Below, piece by piece: positions 9,979 through 21,749 of a DNA stretch of 64,000 nt; position 1 is the first letter of the stretch, and every line of letters begins with the position of its first letter. Source of the stretch: Zarea fungicola. Lineage: Eukaryota; Ascomycota; Sordariomycetes; Hypocreales; Cordycipitaceae. The translations under genes were made by a program, and so were the position numbers. Where the stretch lies: the NCBI GenBank assembly GCA_900169235.1, contig FWCC01000158.1:62001-126000 (forward strand). The letters are read 5' to 3'. Under the pieces are notes generated by a model. The model did no database searches, was not told where the DNA came from, and saw only the letters and a program-made list of their open reading frames with translations.

Positions 9979-10602
9979 AAACTGGCCACCGTCACAGCAT
10001 GGCTGAACGGTACCTGGACGGTCCAAGGGCATACATTTAAGTGAGCGGCCGCGAACCACACTTGCCACTTAGTTTAATTAATTATTTTACTAAACACGGT
10101 TTCATTTAAAAAAAAAATTAAGTAGCAAACTCATGACTACTTGGTCAGTTTTTAGAGTTTGTAGTCCAAATGCCTTGGTATCTTCAATAAGTGTCCCGCT
10201 TTCGGGAGCGTTATTGGAGTGAGCTGCTTGCGTTGGGGGCGATAAAACGCTGTCTAATCTGCATTAATCGGGGCATTTACGACCGTTGCATGGTGTTGTA
10301 AAGGGCTCGTTGCAAACTACCGAGAATAAGAAGCCATTTAGGCGTGGAAAGGTTACAATACCCCGATCACCGACGGCATGCACTAAGCTGGGTTCCAATG
10401 CACCTACATCCGAGAAGCTCTGCGGGCTTGTTCTCCCATCCCAGCCTTACTGTCCAGGTAGCACCTTTTGGTTAAATAACAAGAATAACAGAAAACGGGG
10501 GTAAAATAGAAAAATACAACATTGGTCCCTGGTTACAAGAGTCCAGCCTACTGTCCCTTTTTTCCCATCTCCCCACGTCATCCAACACTGCAGAGCTTAA
10601 AA
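9979..10602. promoter_or_regulatory. Upstream region of the P450 gene
   Basis: No gene. CCGATCACCGA at 10363-10373 (reverse TCG-N5-CGG) is a candidate AflR-type site about 230 bp before the ATG. The rest is AT-rich, including a poly-A run near 10110. Confidence 0.45.
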
Positions 10603-12346
10603 ATGGCATTTGCTGCCGAGCTAAACTTGACAATACCAAGGAGCGTCTTCTTAAAAGCAGCCCAAGATTTCTACGTCAAGCAGTCACTTCTAACTCTTGC
10701 CCTTGGTAGCTTTGTCGCAAGCGCTGTTGTTTTCTTGGCTTATTTATCTTATGCTCCTGCTATTCACAAAAAAGCTCCCAAATTCACATCCGATACGGCA
10801 TTATTCATTGGATCTTGGGGCTTTTATAAGCGGAGATGGTAGGTGAACCGGGCCGTATTCTTGTCCAAGCTGGTAGCTATCCTGCTAATAATGTGGCTCA
10901 GGAGCTTCTGGAAGGACTCTGTGGCGAGGTCCAAGACTGGTCACTTCAGCTTTTGGCTGGGCAAAAACCATGTTGTTGGAGTATCGGGCGAGGTCGCGCG
11001 CAAGCACTTCCTAGACCACCCATCTCTGGACCGCATCACTGCGGCACATCTACACGGAGTTGGCCCAGAAATCGTCCCACCTATCCATCCAATCTTCAAG
11101 TCAAACTCTGGTAAGGGCCACAGCTACTTCCAGCGGCGTGTTCTTGACTTGATGCAGACGGAGCACCTCGCAGCGCGGCTCCCCAAGGTCGCAAGGGATG
11201 CCCGCACCTCCTTCGAGGCACTAGCCAATGACCCGACTGGGATGACAGACCCCATAGATTCCTGCTACCGTCTTGCATTGGCCCAGGGAAGCCGTATGAT
11301 GTGTAGCGATGTACTTCCGGATAGCCCTGAGCTGTTTAACACTTACGTCAAGCATACATGGACGCTCCAGCATACCAGCAGTGGGCACACCGTGGCTGTT
11401 CCCTGGCTGCCGTCTTGGTCACACATGAAGCGTCGCTATTGCCGTTACAATCTCAAGTGTTTATTGACGCCCATCGTCAATGCACGGCTAGAACCAAACG
11501 CCCCACGTGCTGATGACGCCTTGCAGTACCTCATTGACAGTGGCGATAGTGCCGACTACATGGTCACCTTTCTCATCAGCATATTGTTCATCTCCGTCGC
11601 GAATGCAGGCAAACTGGCTGGCGGCCTGCTGAACATGATATGTTTACATCCAGACTGGCAAGACAGGATGTATAACGAAGTCAAGGCTGCTGCCCAAGCC
11701 CATGCGACGAACAAAGACGCGCCTTTGGTTGAACAGCTTGGTACTCTTTCATTGGAAGCCTGGGAACAGTCGTTTCCTTTTATTCAGCGATCCTTCCAGG
11801 AAGCCATTCGTATGCATGTTGCATTTCCCATGATACGTCAGAATGTATCTCCGAACGCCATCCCTATTCCAGGCTCAGACGAAGTAATCCCGAGCCAAAG
11901 CTATGTTGCTTACAACACGGGCGACGTGCACTACAGCGAAGATTTGTATCCAAGCCCGACGCAGCTTGACCCTGAACGCTTCAGTCCGGAACGCGAGCTC
12001 AAGAAGGAGACGTACAGTTGTAAGTAACCTGTCTCGCATGTAGGAATGTCGAATTTCGCGAAACTTTGCCAGCATCTTTCCTACTTTTCTATGAGTTTTG
12101 GAGATGGCAGCTGATATTTCTATAGATCTTGGCTGGGGCAACGGGCGTCACCGTTGCGTGGGCCAGCGCTGGGCTAAGCTACAGCAAAACATCATCCTCG
12201 CGTACGCGCTGGCCTTGTATGAATGGGGTACTTGCGATGCAGACGGGAAGCCCATTGCAGCCGCTGACCACAAGATAAACCTGGATACGCACGGCAACAG
12301 CTTGCCCAAGGGAATTTTCTGCAAATATGAAGCGAGGAAAAATTGA
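10603..12346 (+). CDS. Cytochrome P450 monooxygenase
   Basis: Three exons (10603-10838, 10902-12019, 12126-12346; introns 63 and 106 bp) give 524 residues. An N-terminal membrane anchor lies at about residues 28-50. ExxR is Glu379-Arg382, PERF is at 436-439, and the haem loop is [10 protein letters not shown] with Cys462 as the haem ligand. The I-helix has ANAGKLAG at about 312-319, which lacks the usual acidic-Thr pair. In dimeric xanthone clusters a P450 couples two tetrahydroxanthones, and that is the most attractive role here, but hydroxylation of a monomer is equally possible from sequence. The ER membrane is the expected location. Confidence 0.9.
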
Positions 12347-12593
12347 GAAACTGACGCGGCATATATGTAGACCAGGCGAAAGGACACAGGCTGCATAGAA
12401 AAGTACAGAGTAGCCGTATAACATGAACAGAGACACTAGTTGATCACTTCGTATGATTTATTTTCTCTAGTCTAAAATCAAGTTTTTGTTTATTTATTTC
12501 AGCTATCTAATATTATTATTTCGGGTTGGGTGTGAAACATGCCAAACAATCCGATCTAGCATTAATTGGGACCTCGTTCATACAGTCTGGGCA

Positions 12594-13463
12594 TCACACA
12601 ATATCAATCGTTTTGACCTCGGGATAGGCCGACTCAAGCTTCTGTGCCTCAATCGTGAGAATTCCATTCTCCATCTTGGCGGACAAGGAATCGACCTGCG
12701 CTGGACTAGTCAAGCTCCCCAGGTGCACCTTTCGGTCAAATTGTCCGACGCTGCGCTCCTCTCGGGCAAGCGTCTTGAGGAACTCTTCATCTCCACGTCT
12801 GCGTATGGCGCCGACAATTCTGAGTTCGGAAATTTTCTGATCCCAGCTGACGTTGATGTCTTCTTTTTCTGCGCCGGGCAACGACATGCACACCACGAAG
12901 GATTTGGCTGTGTCGTATACATCAACTTCGGGCGTCAGGATGTCACGCTGGTCGGCCGTTGCGCTGTGATTGAATGCAGGACCACCCGCCCTGTGCCAGA
13001 AGCTATGCGGGTGCTTCGGCGTGTTACCCAATGGTGCAAAACCACCTTGCGGCTTAAAACCTGCCCAAGAGGCTGGTGCATGGGGCCCTTGGCCAGCACC
13101 ACCCCATTGTGCTTGGGGGGCATTGCCCCATTGTCCAGAGGGATTTGCACCACTGTGTACGTGGTGCCCAGCAAAGGGGAACTGTGGTGCATTGTACGAC
13201 GGCCATTGCCTCTCCAGGTTGTTATTTCTATTTCCCTCCTGACGGCTATTCCCTGCTTCTTGCTGCGGTGCGTGTGGTGGACTTCTAGGGCCATCGGCAG
13301 CCGAGTTCAATGAGGCTAGCCAGCGATTGTGTGCATCGCGTGCACTGCTGCCACTGTACGGTGCGGAGGGGAATAGCGGATGGGACAAGCGTTGCTCCAG
13401 TGTATTGTCAGACACTTGGTCCCAGTATGGTGCAGATTGGTTGTATTCGCGGATATGCGACAT
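12594..13463 (-). CDS. Small heat-shock protein (alpha-crystallin/Hsp20 domain)
   Basis: Single exon; from the ATG at 13463 it encodes 289 residues (an upstream in-frame ATG at 13493 adds ten). The N-terminal two thirds are disordered and rich in Pro, Gln, Gly and Trp, with GQWG/QWGG repeats. The C-terminal third carries the Hsp20 core, including ILTPEVDVYDT, MSLPGAEKEDINVSWD and a final MENGILTIEAQK. These proteins hold unfolding proteins in the cytosol. A TATA-like element on the minus strand (13615-13608) lies about 145 bp upstream. It sits between cluster genes, and whether it belongs to the pathway is unknown. Confidence 0.85.
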   Translation of the reverse strand: MSHIREYNQSAPYWDQVSDNTLEQRLSHPLFPSAPYSGSSARDAHNRWLASLNSAADGPRSPPHAPQQEAGNSRQEGNRNNNLERQWPSYNAPQFPFAGHHVHSGANPSGQWGNAPQAQWGGAGQGPHAPASWAGFKPQGGFAPLGNTPKHPHSFWHRAGGPAFNHSATADQRDILTPEVDVYDTAKSFVVCMSLPGAEKEDINVSWDQKISELRIVGAIRRRGDEEFLKTLAREERSVGQFDRKVHLGSLTSPAQVDSLSAKMENGILTIEAQKLESAYPEVKTIDIV

Positions 13464-14289
13464 TGTGTCGTTAGATAGTCTTGGAAGTTGCAAAGAAAAT
13501 GGAATAGAGTGAAACAGTTGGGGATTTTTCTCAGAGAACTGTAAATCTTTTTATTTGCTTTGATTGTATCGTCGTGATTGAAGAGCTTGAGCGCAGTGAA
13601 TCGTGATCTTATATAGACAGTGGAAAGGCTGTATACTTGGTGTCTTCCGTATAAGTTGCGGCGATTGCCTGCAACCCTCTCGGAAGTTAGCCTGGTCCGC
13701 CGCAGGTCATTGGCAGTTGCAGGGGGTGGTGTTAACTCCCGTAAATCCCGAGTCCTGTCGATGCTAGTTCCGGCTCGCTCAGGCAACATCCACGCACACA
13801 GGTAGTGTTAGCTTAAGAATAGCACCATTTGTAACTGTAGCAAGCGCTAAAGCGTGACGCTGTGGCGAGCGCGAGTTAGAATTTGTTACAAACAGGTTTC
13901 CGAGGAGCAGAGTACACGATGGCACGACAAGGTAGTTAATGTCTATCAGGCTATAGGTAAGGAATAATGTACCAAGCCCGCGTTTAGACGTAAACTTTTT
14001 TTTTGTTTTGGCGTGGCAGTTGACAGCTGGCAGTTGTCAATAGTTCAGACTGTCGCACTTATTCGAAGGTTGTAATTGTTGCCGTCAGGCAGTTATCACA
14101 GCGCGTCCTTTACTGACACGCCAAGAGTGCGCTACCCTACGACGACACAAGAGAAAGAAGGTGGTTACTTTACTGTAGCTAATAAGAATTACTTTAAATT
14201 CAATTAAAACATAAATATTTTCTGCTGCAGTAGCTACCGACTTGAGAGTACAGAGGACTATTGAGAGGAGTATCGAGAGTGTAGTTAGT
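13464..14289. other. Intergenic region between Hsp20 and regulator 2
   Basis: Holds the Hsp20 promoter (TATA-like 13608-13615) and the 3' region of the Zn2Cys6 gene, with a T-run near 13997. No convincing heat-shock element array and no gene seen. Confidence 0.5.
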
Positions 14290-16431
14290 TCAACCATTCC
14301 ATCCTGCTGGAGTCTCAGTGGAGGGATCCTCAGTCGACCATGCGAACCAGTCGAATGTGGTATCCCAAAACGGGTCATTTACGAGGCCAAATTTATCATC
14401 CAATGGAGCATCAAAATTGTCACCGCTGGCGATGTTCCACGCGGCTTGTGGTGGTATTGACCTCATCCCTGGCTGACTTGAGTCCGATTCCTGCATTGAT
14501 GCATTTTGTTCGCCTTTCAAAGTTGCAGCGGTTAGCAGTGATGGTGTGGTTGGTATTCGGGCAATTTGCTTACCCTGAGAGTGCAGTGTTGCTCTGGCAT
14601 GCTCCACCATCCGCGTTGTGATACTTTGTAATTTTCCAGCAAGTGAATTCCGTGAGCGCAATTGACTAAGAAATCTCGGCAAGTGCTCAATTGCCTCTAC
14701 CAACTCTTTACTCACTCCACTGTCAGCATCAGGCTTGATCACAATCTCGCCCCAGAGCGCCCCAAACGCAGCCAATGGGCAATGCAAATACTGCCAGAGG
14801 AGACAATGAAATGACTCTCTCTGGGCCATTATTCTGCCACCAAACTTGGGTAGAAGATTTAGCAATTCTTGTGCCGGGTGGATGGCCTTTGGCCGTAACC
14901 TTTTGCTGGATACTGTCAGTAAGACTAGAAGCGAAAGGTAATGAAAATGGAGGGTCTGCAAGCCGAAATCTACCATTTCAATGTCGTTTACAGCGAGAAA
15001 TGGCTTTTCTACGAGTGCAGCGGCCTCCAGAACCTAGAGGGGCTACAGTAAGTTACTGCTTAATATGGATCCAAAGGGTAACTATCCCACCTGTTTCGCC
15101 TTATGATGCCAGGACTCGAGGCTCTTTTCGATGGCTGAAGCTCTCTCGCCATCTGGTCCATAAAGGCTTTGCCAAATATCAGCCCTTACGCGCGATAGCA
15201 GATGCATCTGATTGTTGTAGTGCGCCTCGAACAACACATAGCCCCCATCAGAGCGACGACTTTGCTGCCGAGCTGCAGCCTTTTCCAATGAGGGCAAGGA
15301 AATTGCATTGCCCATTTCACGGTGGAATATTGGCGGCCTGCACAGGATGAGGGCAAGCTCTTTATCCAGCAGATTCAGACGCCAGAAAAGAGCAGTTCGC
15401 CTTTCGCTCGTAGCCGAGTCAAGACTCCAATGGGTGATGCCTAGTGCCTGTAACATGACACATGCCTTTGTAACGAGGGACCAGCTAACTGACGGAGTCA
15501 TGAATTCCTCGGCATAGAAAACCATGATGATCAGAGCTTGGATACTCGTAACGGCTGGTTCAATCAGTAGTCTTACATCATTGAATGCCAGCCAGAGGTT
15601 ATTTCGCAGTTGAGCCTTGGTTAACTCATCGGACGCATCACTGGAGAACTCAACACTCAGTGCGATACTATAAAACATAACCAACCAAGCTCGATCCTGC
15701 ACTTGATGTGGGCACGATGATGCTAACTGCTGGAGCACCTCTGGGGGTGCCGACACAAGAAGTAATTTTTCTCTTTCGAGTGTGGTAACAAATTCTATTA
15801 TACACGGTCAGCATAACTTTGTGTAGTATTGATATCAGGACGAACGGACCATGTAGCCAAGATTGAATTTGCTCCTCGCTGAAAGGGGTCGTATGAGCTA
15901 CAGGCTCACTCAGCTTCTCGAAAGCCTCTGAACCCTGCCAGGCACTCGCATATTCTTCAAGGAGTGCGCCTATGGCCCTTATCGAATGCTGGCTTCGGGA
16001 CGGTATATGCCGTTGTAAGTGCTCGTATGCTGTTCCGACCCGGTTGCCTGATGGCGGCCCTGAGGGCTCTGGATCTGAGATTGCGGGTGGAGCTGACGTG
16101 GACGCCGGCGCCGCCACTGGAAGAGCGTCTGTACCTCGTTGATTATGCCTCCTGCTGCGTCGAATGACTCCTGAGCGAGAATATAGGCACTGTATCCCTT
16201 CAGTTTGGCAGCGTTGGCATCCTGAGCGCTCTCTAGAACATCCAACCTATATGCTGGCAGTTAGATTTTACAACGAGCCGATATCCAGCGCCACTACAGG
16301 GGGTTGGGCCGAACCTTGCGGGAGCGGCATGAATCGCACTAGCACAGCGGGCGAGGGCTTCTGGTTAGCACAAGTCGAAACAATTAATGTACATTGCGAC
16401 GTACAGAATACTGGGCAACTGCTTCAGGCAT
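14290..16431 (-). CDS. Second Zn2Cys6 transcription factor with fungal-specific TF domain
   Basis: Five exons on the minus strand (16431-16405, 16338-16315, 16246-15850, 15794-15091, 15033-14290; introns 66, 68, 55, 57 bp) give 631 residues. The zinc cluster is assembled across exons 2 and 3: Cys10, 13, 20, 27, 30 and 37, exact CX2CX6CX6CX2CX6C. Exon 2 is a 24-nt micro-exon holding CDSCRSRK. A basic, Arg-rich linker follows, then the middle homology region (about 190-430) with ALGITHWS and RPPIFHRE. The acidic C-terminus with DTTFDWFAWSTED may activate transcription. Divergent from the MFS gene, so it probably controls export or the wider cluster. Confidence 0.85.
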
Positions 16432-16952
16432 CGCTGTGAAATGATGCGTATCACAGACCAATGGGGAAACCTTTGTTGATTCACCACGCCGTTTGTGGTT
16501 GTCTCGGAGGTTGTGCCAAAATAAATTTGGTGGCGTCTTGTAAGTGAAGGGATGAGAGGTCTCTTACGCCAGGGGAGTGGGCGACGGCACTTATGTAACT
16601 CACGAGTATCTTCCGTAACCCCCGACAGATTGGCCCACACGCAAGAGCGAGGGTGAAGCCGAGACGCGACAGCTTTACTTGCTCCTCGGTGAATATTCAT
16701 GTAACTGAACAAATTCCGGCCCGGGCTCTCGTCCAGGCTTTGCCTTGAAAATGGGTCTAGGACTCCAACCCTGCATTCTTTTAAATAGAGAGCTTGTGCG
16801 TCAGAGATGCCAGCCGTACTCGTTCCACTCCAATACAAGCGACTTTACTCTGCGAGATAGTCTGTTGTGCATTTTGTCTGCTACCACTTGTACTGCCAAC
16901 TGAAAACAAAACGATCGCATTTCTGAATTAGGTACGGCCAAGCGGTGTCGCC
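16432..16952. promoter_or_regulatory. Divergent promoter of regulator 2 and MFS exporter
   Basis: 521 bp without a credible gene. No copy of the TCGGCAYTCCGA motif was found here, unlike the promoters of the enzyme genes. Confidence 0.5.
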
Positions 16953-18939
16953 ATGCCGCCCCCAAAAAATACCAAAGAGCTCGATCTGCCGGCAAATAGC
17001 AATGCAGGGGATGAAGAGAAGAACCAGCCTCTCGGCGACCTGCCAAAATCATCCTCATCCAACGGTGGTACAATTAAGCCTGAGAATCCAAAACCAAGCG
17101 AGCCAGCCGATCAGCTATCACCACTAAAGACCTTTTTACTCATTGGCTCTGTTTTCTTGGCGATGTTCCTCGTTGCAGTGGACAGGACAATCATCTCGAC
17201 TGTAGGAAGACTCTCAACCAAATAAACATTACATTTCACAGATGCTGACCCCATTTCCAATAGGCTATCCCTCAAATTAGCGATGAATTTAATTCTCTCG
17301 ACGATGTTGGTTGGTACGGAAGCATCTATCTTTTGACCTGTTGCGCATTCCAGCTTTTGTTTGGCAAACTCTATACAATCTACGACGCCAAGCTTGTTCT
17401 TCTTGCGAGTATTGTTCTGTTCGAGGTGGCTTCCGCCGTTTGTGGAGCTGCCCCTACCTCGGCAGCATTCATTGTTGGAAGAGCAATCTCCGGCGTCGGG
17501 TCTGCTGGCATCTTTGCCGGAACTGTAGGTTCCTCACTCTCTCCCCTTTCCCCATGCCGAATCATCTTCTTACAAAATGATTACCTCTCTAGATTGTAAC
17601 CATCGTCCATACCATTCCTCTAGCAAAGCGCCCGACAGTCCAGGGATTAATGGGCGCTATCATGGGCCTTGCCACGGTCATCGGCCCTTTGGTTGGCGGT
17701 GGCTTTACTTCAAACGTGTCTTGGAGGTGGTGCTTTTACATTAACCTTCCCTTTGGTGGTGTGGCAGTGATTGCCATTATCGCGTTCTTCCATGTCCCAA
17801 ACAAACGACCTAACGGCAAGCTGTCCTTCATGAAACAGCTAATGATTCTTGACCTTCCTGGCACCATTGCCCTCGTACCGGCCGTCGTTTGTCTTCTGTT
17901 AGCACTTCAGTGGGGTGGCCAGCAGTACGCTGTAAGTTGCTTGCGGCAATGCAAGAGGATCGACTCGCTAACAACCGGCAGTGGAATAACAGATACATCA
18001 TTACACTATTGACTCTAATGGCAATTTTCTTTATCGCCTTTGTCCTGGTTCAAATCTTTCTACCCAAGACAGCAACTGTGCCACCGCGCATTCTTCAACA
18101 ACGCAGTGTCGCAGCTGCCTTCCTTACCACGATCGCAGTAGGGTCATCGCAGTATATTTTTGGTAAGAAACTGATGTACCTCCAAAAGAGAATATACACA
18201 TGAATTCTAATGATTTGCAGTATACTACCTCCCCATCTGGTTCCAGGCTGTCAAAGGCATCTCCGCGGCGCAGTCGGGCATCCATCTCCTCGGTCTCATG
18301 ATGGCGTTTGTGCTGTCGTCTATTGTTGGTGGCCTCTTGAATCAAAAAATAGGATACTACACAGTACTGGGGATTTCTGGGGCTTCGATCATGTCTGTTG
18401 GAGCTGGGCTACTCACAACGCTGCAGCTTACCACCAGTCAAGGGAAGATAATTGGGTATCAAATACTCTACGGATTTGGCATGGGTCTATGCTTCCAAAC
18501 TCCCAATCTCGCCACACAGACCGTCCTACCGAAGCCGGACGTTCCAATGGGTATCGCTTTGATGTTCTTTGGCCAGCTTCTGGGTGCAGCCGTGTTCCTC
18601 GCCGTAGGTCAAAACGTTCTTGCCAACCAACTTTTGAAGAGGCTTTCCGGCATCGATGGTTTTGACAAATTGGAGCATCTCATTTTGTCCGGTGGTATCA
18701 CCTCTGTGATAGACGCTGTACCATCTTCGCTGCGAGGCACGGTCCTGTCAGCCTACAATGCGGCTTTACAGCAGGTGTTCATCATCGGACTGGTTTTATC
18801 GTGCCTTGCAGTTCTGGGTACGGCGACCATGGAGTGGAAGAGCATCCTCAAAAAACCTCAGCCCACACCTGGTTCTGAGGCAGGCACAGCACCGCAAGCC
18901 GGAGCAGCTGCCGGGCCCTCTGTCGGTGACAAGCCGTAG
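16953..18939 (+). CDS. MFS exporter, 14-helix drug:H+ antiporter type (AflT-like)
   Basis: Five exons (16953-17201, 17264-17524, 17593-17931, 17982-18162, 18221-18939) give 582 residues. The hydrophilic N-tail of about 65 residues is followed by many membrane segments. DRTIIST ends helix 1, [11 protein letters not shown] is in helix 2, and a Gly-rich [12 protein letters not shown] segment is typical antiporter motif C. The C-tail is rich in Pro, Ala and Gly. It matches the DHA2-type exporters often found in fungal metabolite clusters and probably exports the end product or protects the producer. It is divergent from regulator 2. Confidence 0.9.
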
Positions 18940-19430
18940 GAACTTGCAGAGTGGCTCCTCTCCTAGCTCAGGGTAGTCCAAGGTCTGGGAGAAGAAAATA
19001 ACTAACCAAATCAGAACAGACCAAACAAAGAAAGGTAACACACAGAAGGATCGTCAGAACTGGGCCTACATTAGTGATGGATGTATATGTAGGTTTGAGA
19101 ATTGACGAGTGGCCAGTATAAGTGTTTGTTTGCGTGTGTTCCAGGAATTGGAGCACAGTTTGATCAACTATGGGCATTCTTTTTTTTTTCTATGTAGAAT
19201 TAGGTAAAAGTAATGCAGGCATTGCCGAAGCGCGCATCTTGTGTTAGCAGGCACATATATTTTCAGCGGCAGTCCCTGCCGAATTAATTAATTAATCAGA
19301 CAAAAATAAATCATTATTTATTCAACTATTTGGGGAAAAAAAGTATGTCTGGTGTCGTCTAATTCTCGCCAAAAAGTACTGAAGATTATCCATTTCCCAA
19401 TTCTCGATTTCTATAGACTGCACGGTCTTA
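18940..19430. other. Convergent intergenic region
   Basis: 3' regions of the exporter and the FAD monooxygenase. Contains a TTAATTAATTAAT run at about 19283-19297 that may help 3' end formation. No gene. Confidence 0.5.
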
Positions 19431-21041
19431 CTATGCCCAATCTCCATCCAAAAAGTCTGCAATGCGCTTTCCAGCGACAATATCCTTGTGAATTTCTTCA
19501 ATCGTCCAGGATTTGAACTTGTGTCCAGGGGGGAAATTGGTGTTCTCGAATTCAGCACCGGACACCAAATGGGCAAACGCTTGTCCATATTTCTCGTACG
19601 CATACGCCTCAGGGTCATGCCTGAATATCCACTTGGGAAAACGAATTCGCATATCTTCAGGGCTTCTTTTCATCATCTCTTCCTTGCTGGCGGCTGCAAG
19701 ACACTCCGCGTTGACAAAGGACAGCTTCTGGACGCAGCTAACGCGCTGGTACCGAAGCAGGTTGTAGATGCGCGCTCCCATTGGGGAGCCTTTCTTGGCT
19801 CCAGCGGAGCATGAGATTTGCAAACATGAGGCTAGAGTCACAGCATCTTCCAGCGCCAGAGTACCACCGCTGATGGATGCAGGAATGGTGCTGTGCGCTG
19901 CATCGCCAACCTGCACAACCCGGCCGCCCTTTGACACCCACTCACGGCGAAGATTGCGCCAGAGCAGGGGCCAATGTACAATTGCATGGTCTTGAGCGTT
20001 TGATAATATGCATTCTATGGCTGGATGCCATCCAGGGATACGACGAAGTATCTCAATCACGTCGCCTGGTTTAACATCAGCATCCCAAGACTCAATCGGT
20101 TCGTTGCCGCCCAGCTGAAGGAAGCTGTCACGCGGTGTGAGTCCAAAAGCCACAAAGTCTGGAGCTATGAAAAGGCCAAGATGCATGCCAGGTCCGATCC
20201 AAAACTCGTGATGCGAGTCACCATTGGCCACGACAGCACCCCATCTCGTCTTGAATGCCTCATGACGAAGTGCCAGTTCTGTAGGAAACGCCGTGCGGTA
20301 GACAGACATGCCGCTTAAATGAGAAGGTGTATTTTTGCCGGCAATTAGAAGTTCAGAGCTTGTCTTGTTCGCGTCTGCGGCTACGACAATGTTGGCCACT
20401 CGGACGCTGCCATTGCTCGTCACCACGCCACCTACGTCAGCTGCTTCATCCTCAAAATACTTTTCGACCCGCTGTCCATATTCAATCTCGAGACCTAATT
20501 TGGCCACTTGTCGCAGCAGCATTTGATAAAAAGTCTTGCGCCTTTGGTGCGGAGCTGCATAAGGAATGCCTTCCCACGCAGCCGCATAGTCGGGGTCATT
20601 GTGCCCGAGGGAAGTTGGTCCAAGAATTAGATCACCACTATGACTATAGTAGTACATAATGCTGTCTGTTTTCGCTTCTTTGAGTTCCTCACACATATCT
20701 GGCCAGTGACGGAAGGCCCGCAATGCAGATGGGCCAATTACAATGACATCTCCTACAGTTGAGGGTCAATTGCATTGGCATCAACTCTGAGGCGGGTATA
20801 TTGCGTGCGAGGACTAACCAGTGTATACCGGAGCATCACTTCGCTCTAGTATTCCAACAATATTATGCCCTTTTCTCCAACACTCAAGAGCTGTCATCAG
20901 GCCGGCTGGACCAGCACCGACAATAAGTACATCAAGACCAGTCTCTGGGTGTCGGTCAGGCAACCGGCTCGACGTACTCGACTGCCAGTTTTCTGGGTGG
21001 AATTCATCTTTGGTTCCATCGAAGAAAAAAGGAGTTGGCAT
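19431..21041 (-). CDS. FAD-dependent monooxygenase (salicylate-hydroxylase-like)
   Basis: Two exons (21041-20819, 20752-19431; 66-bp intron) give 514 residues. An in-frame ATG at 21086 would add 15 hydrophobic residues. The dinucleotide-binding GAGPAG is at residues 42-47 and the second FAD motif is GDAAHSTIPASISGG, where His replaces the more usual residue beside the GD pair, as in this fungal group. Class A flavoprotein hydroxylases use NAD(P)H and O2 to hydroxylate phenolic rings. In tetrahydroxanthone pathways (NsrK-type, from memory) such an enzyme hydroxylates the benzophenone acid formed after ring cleavage, leading to dearomatisation. It is divergent from the methyltransferase, supporting a joint step. 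Confidence 0.87.
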
Positions 21042-21749
21042 TTTTGGAGTCCTAATGATTATCAAGAACAAGTATAGCGGAGACAACTTGGGCGCGAATG
21101 TGTTGTAGATGTTGTCCAGTTACAGCTTCTGCGCGGATCCAAACAGCAAGGGATCAGAGTTGAACAGTCGGCGTGAAACCTGGAAGATGTAAATTTAATA
21201 GAAGAGATCTGAAGAACCCAGAATACAAGTCAATTCACTACTTGTGTTCTGGTTTTGGTTTTTTGTGACTATAATGCAATTCTGCGCTGAACCTTGCGAC
21301 ATTGGAGCGCCGATATCATGGCAGGAATACTTCTCGGTAACACCAATGCGAGCATCATTCAATCCGCCTTTGACCCGAATGCCGGCGGAATACAACATTT
21401 AACAAGAAAATATTCTATTTTTCACCCTGTGATTTAAAAACTTCCGTACCGATGATCCTCGGCATCTTGGATAGGCGAAGAATATAGCTCGTTCTAAATC
21501 TAACGGACATGGCCGGCGGAAAGAATCATGTACGCCAAACAATACCCGTTAGTTCTCTTTTCTCGCTTGGATGCACACTATTATAACTTCAGTACCACTG
21601 AATATACACCGGAGCACTCGGGTGCGCTGTGCATAACTTCACTCAATTTTACGTCTATATATGGTGCGAGATTGTTACGCAACTCACGCACTGGTGAAAG
21701 ATTGCGCTATTATCCTCTTCCAACCAAACCACTTCCAGTCTGCGCAACG
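21042..21749. promoter_or_regulatory. Divergent promoter of FAD monooxygenase and methyltransferase
   Basis: Contains TATA-like TATATATG at 21656-21663, 87-94 bp before the methyltransferase ATG, and a TCGGCAT half-motif at 21459-21465. Confidence 0.55.
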
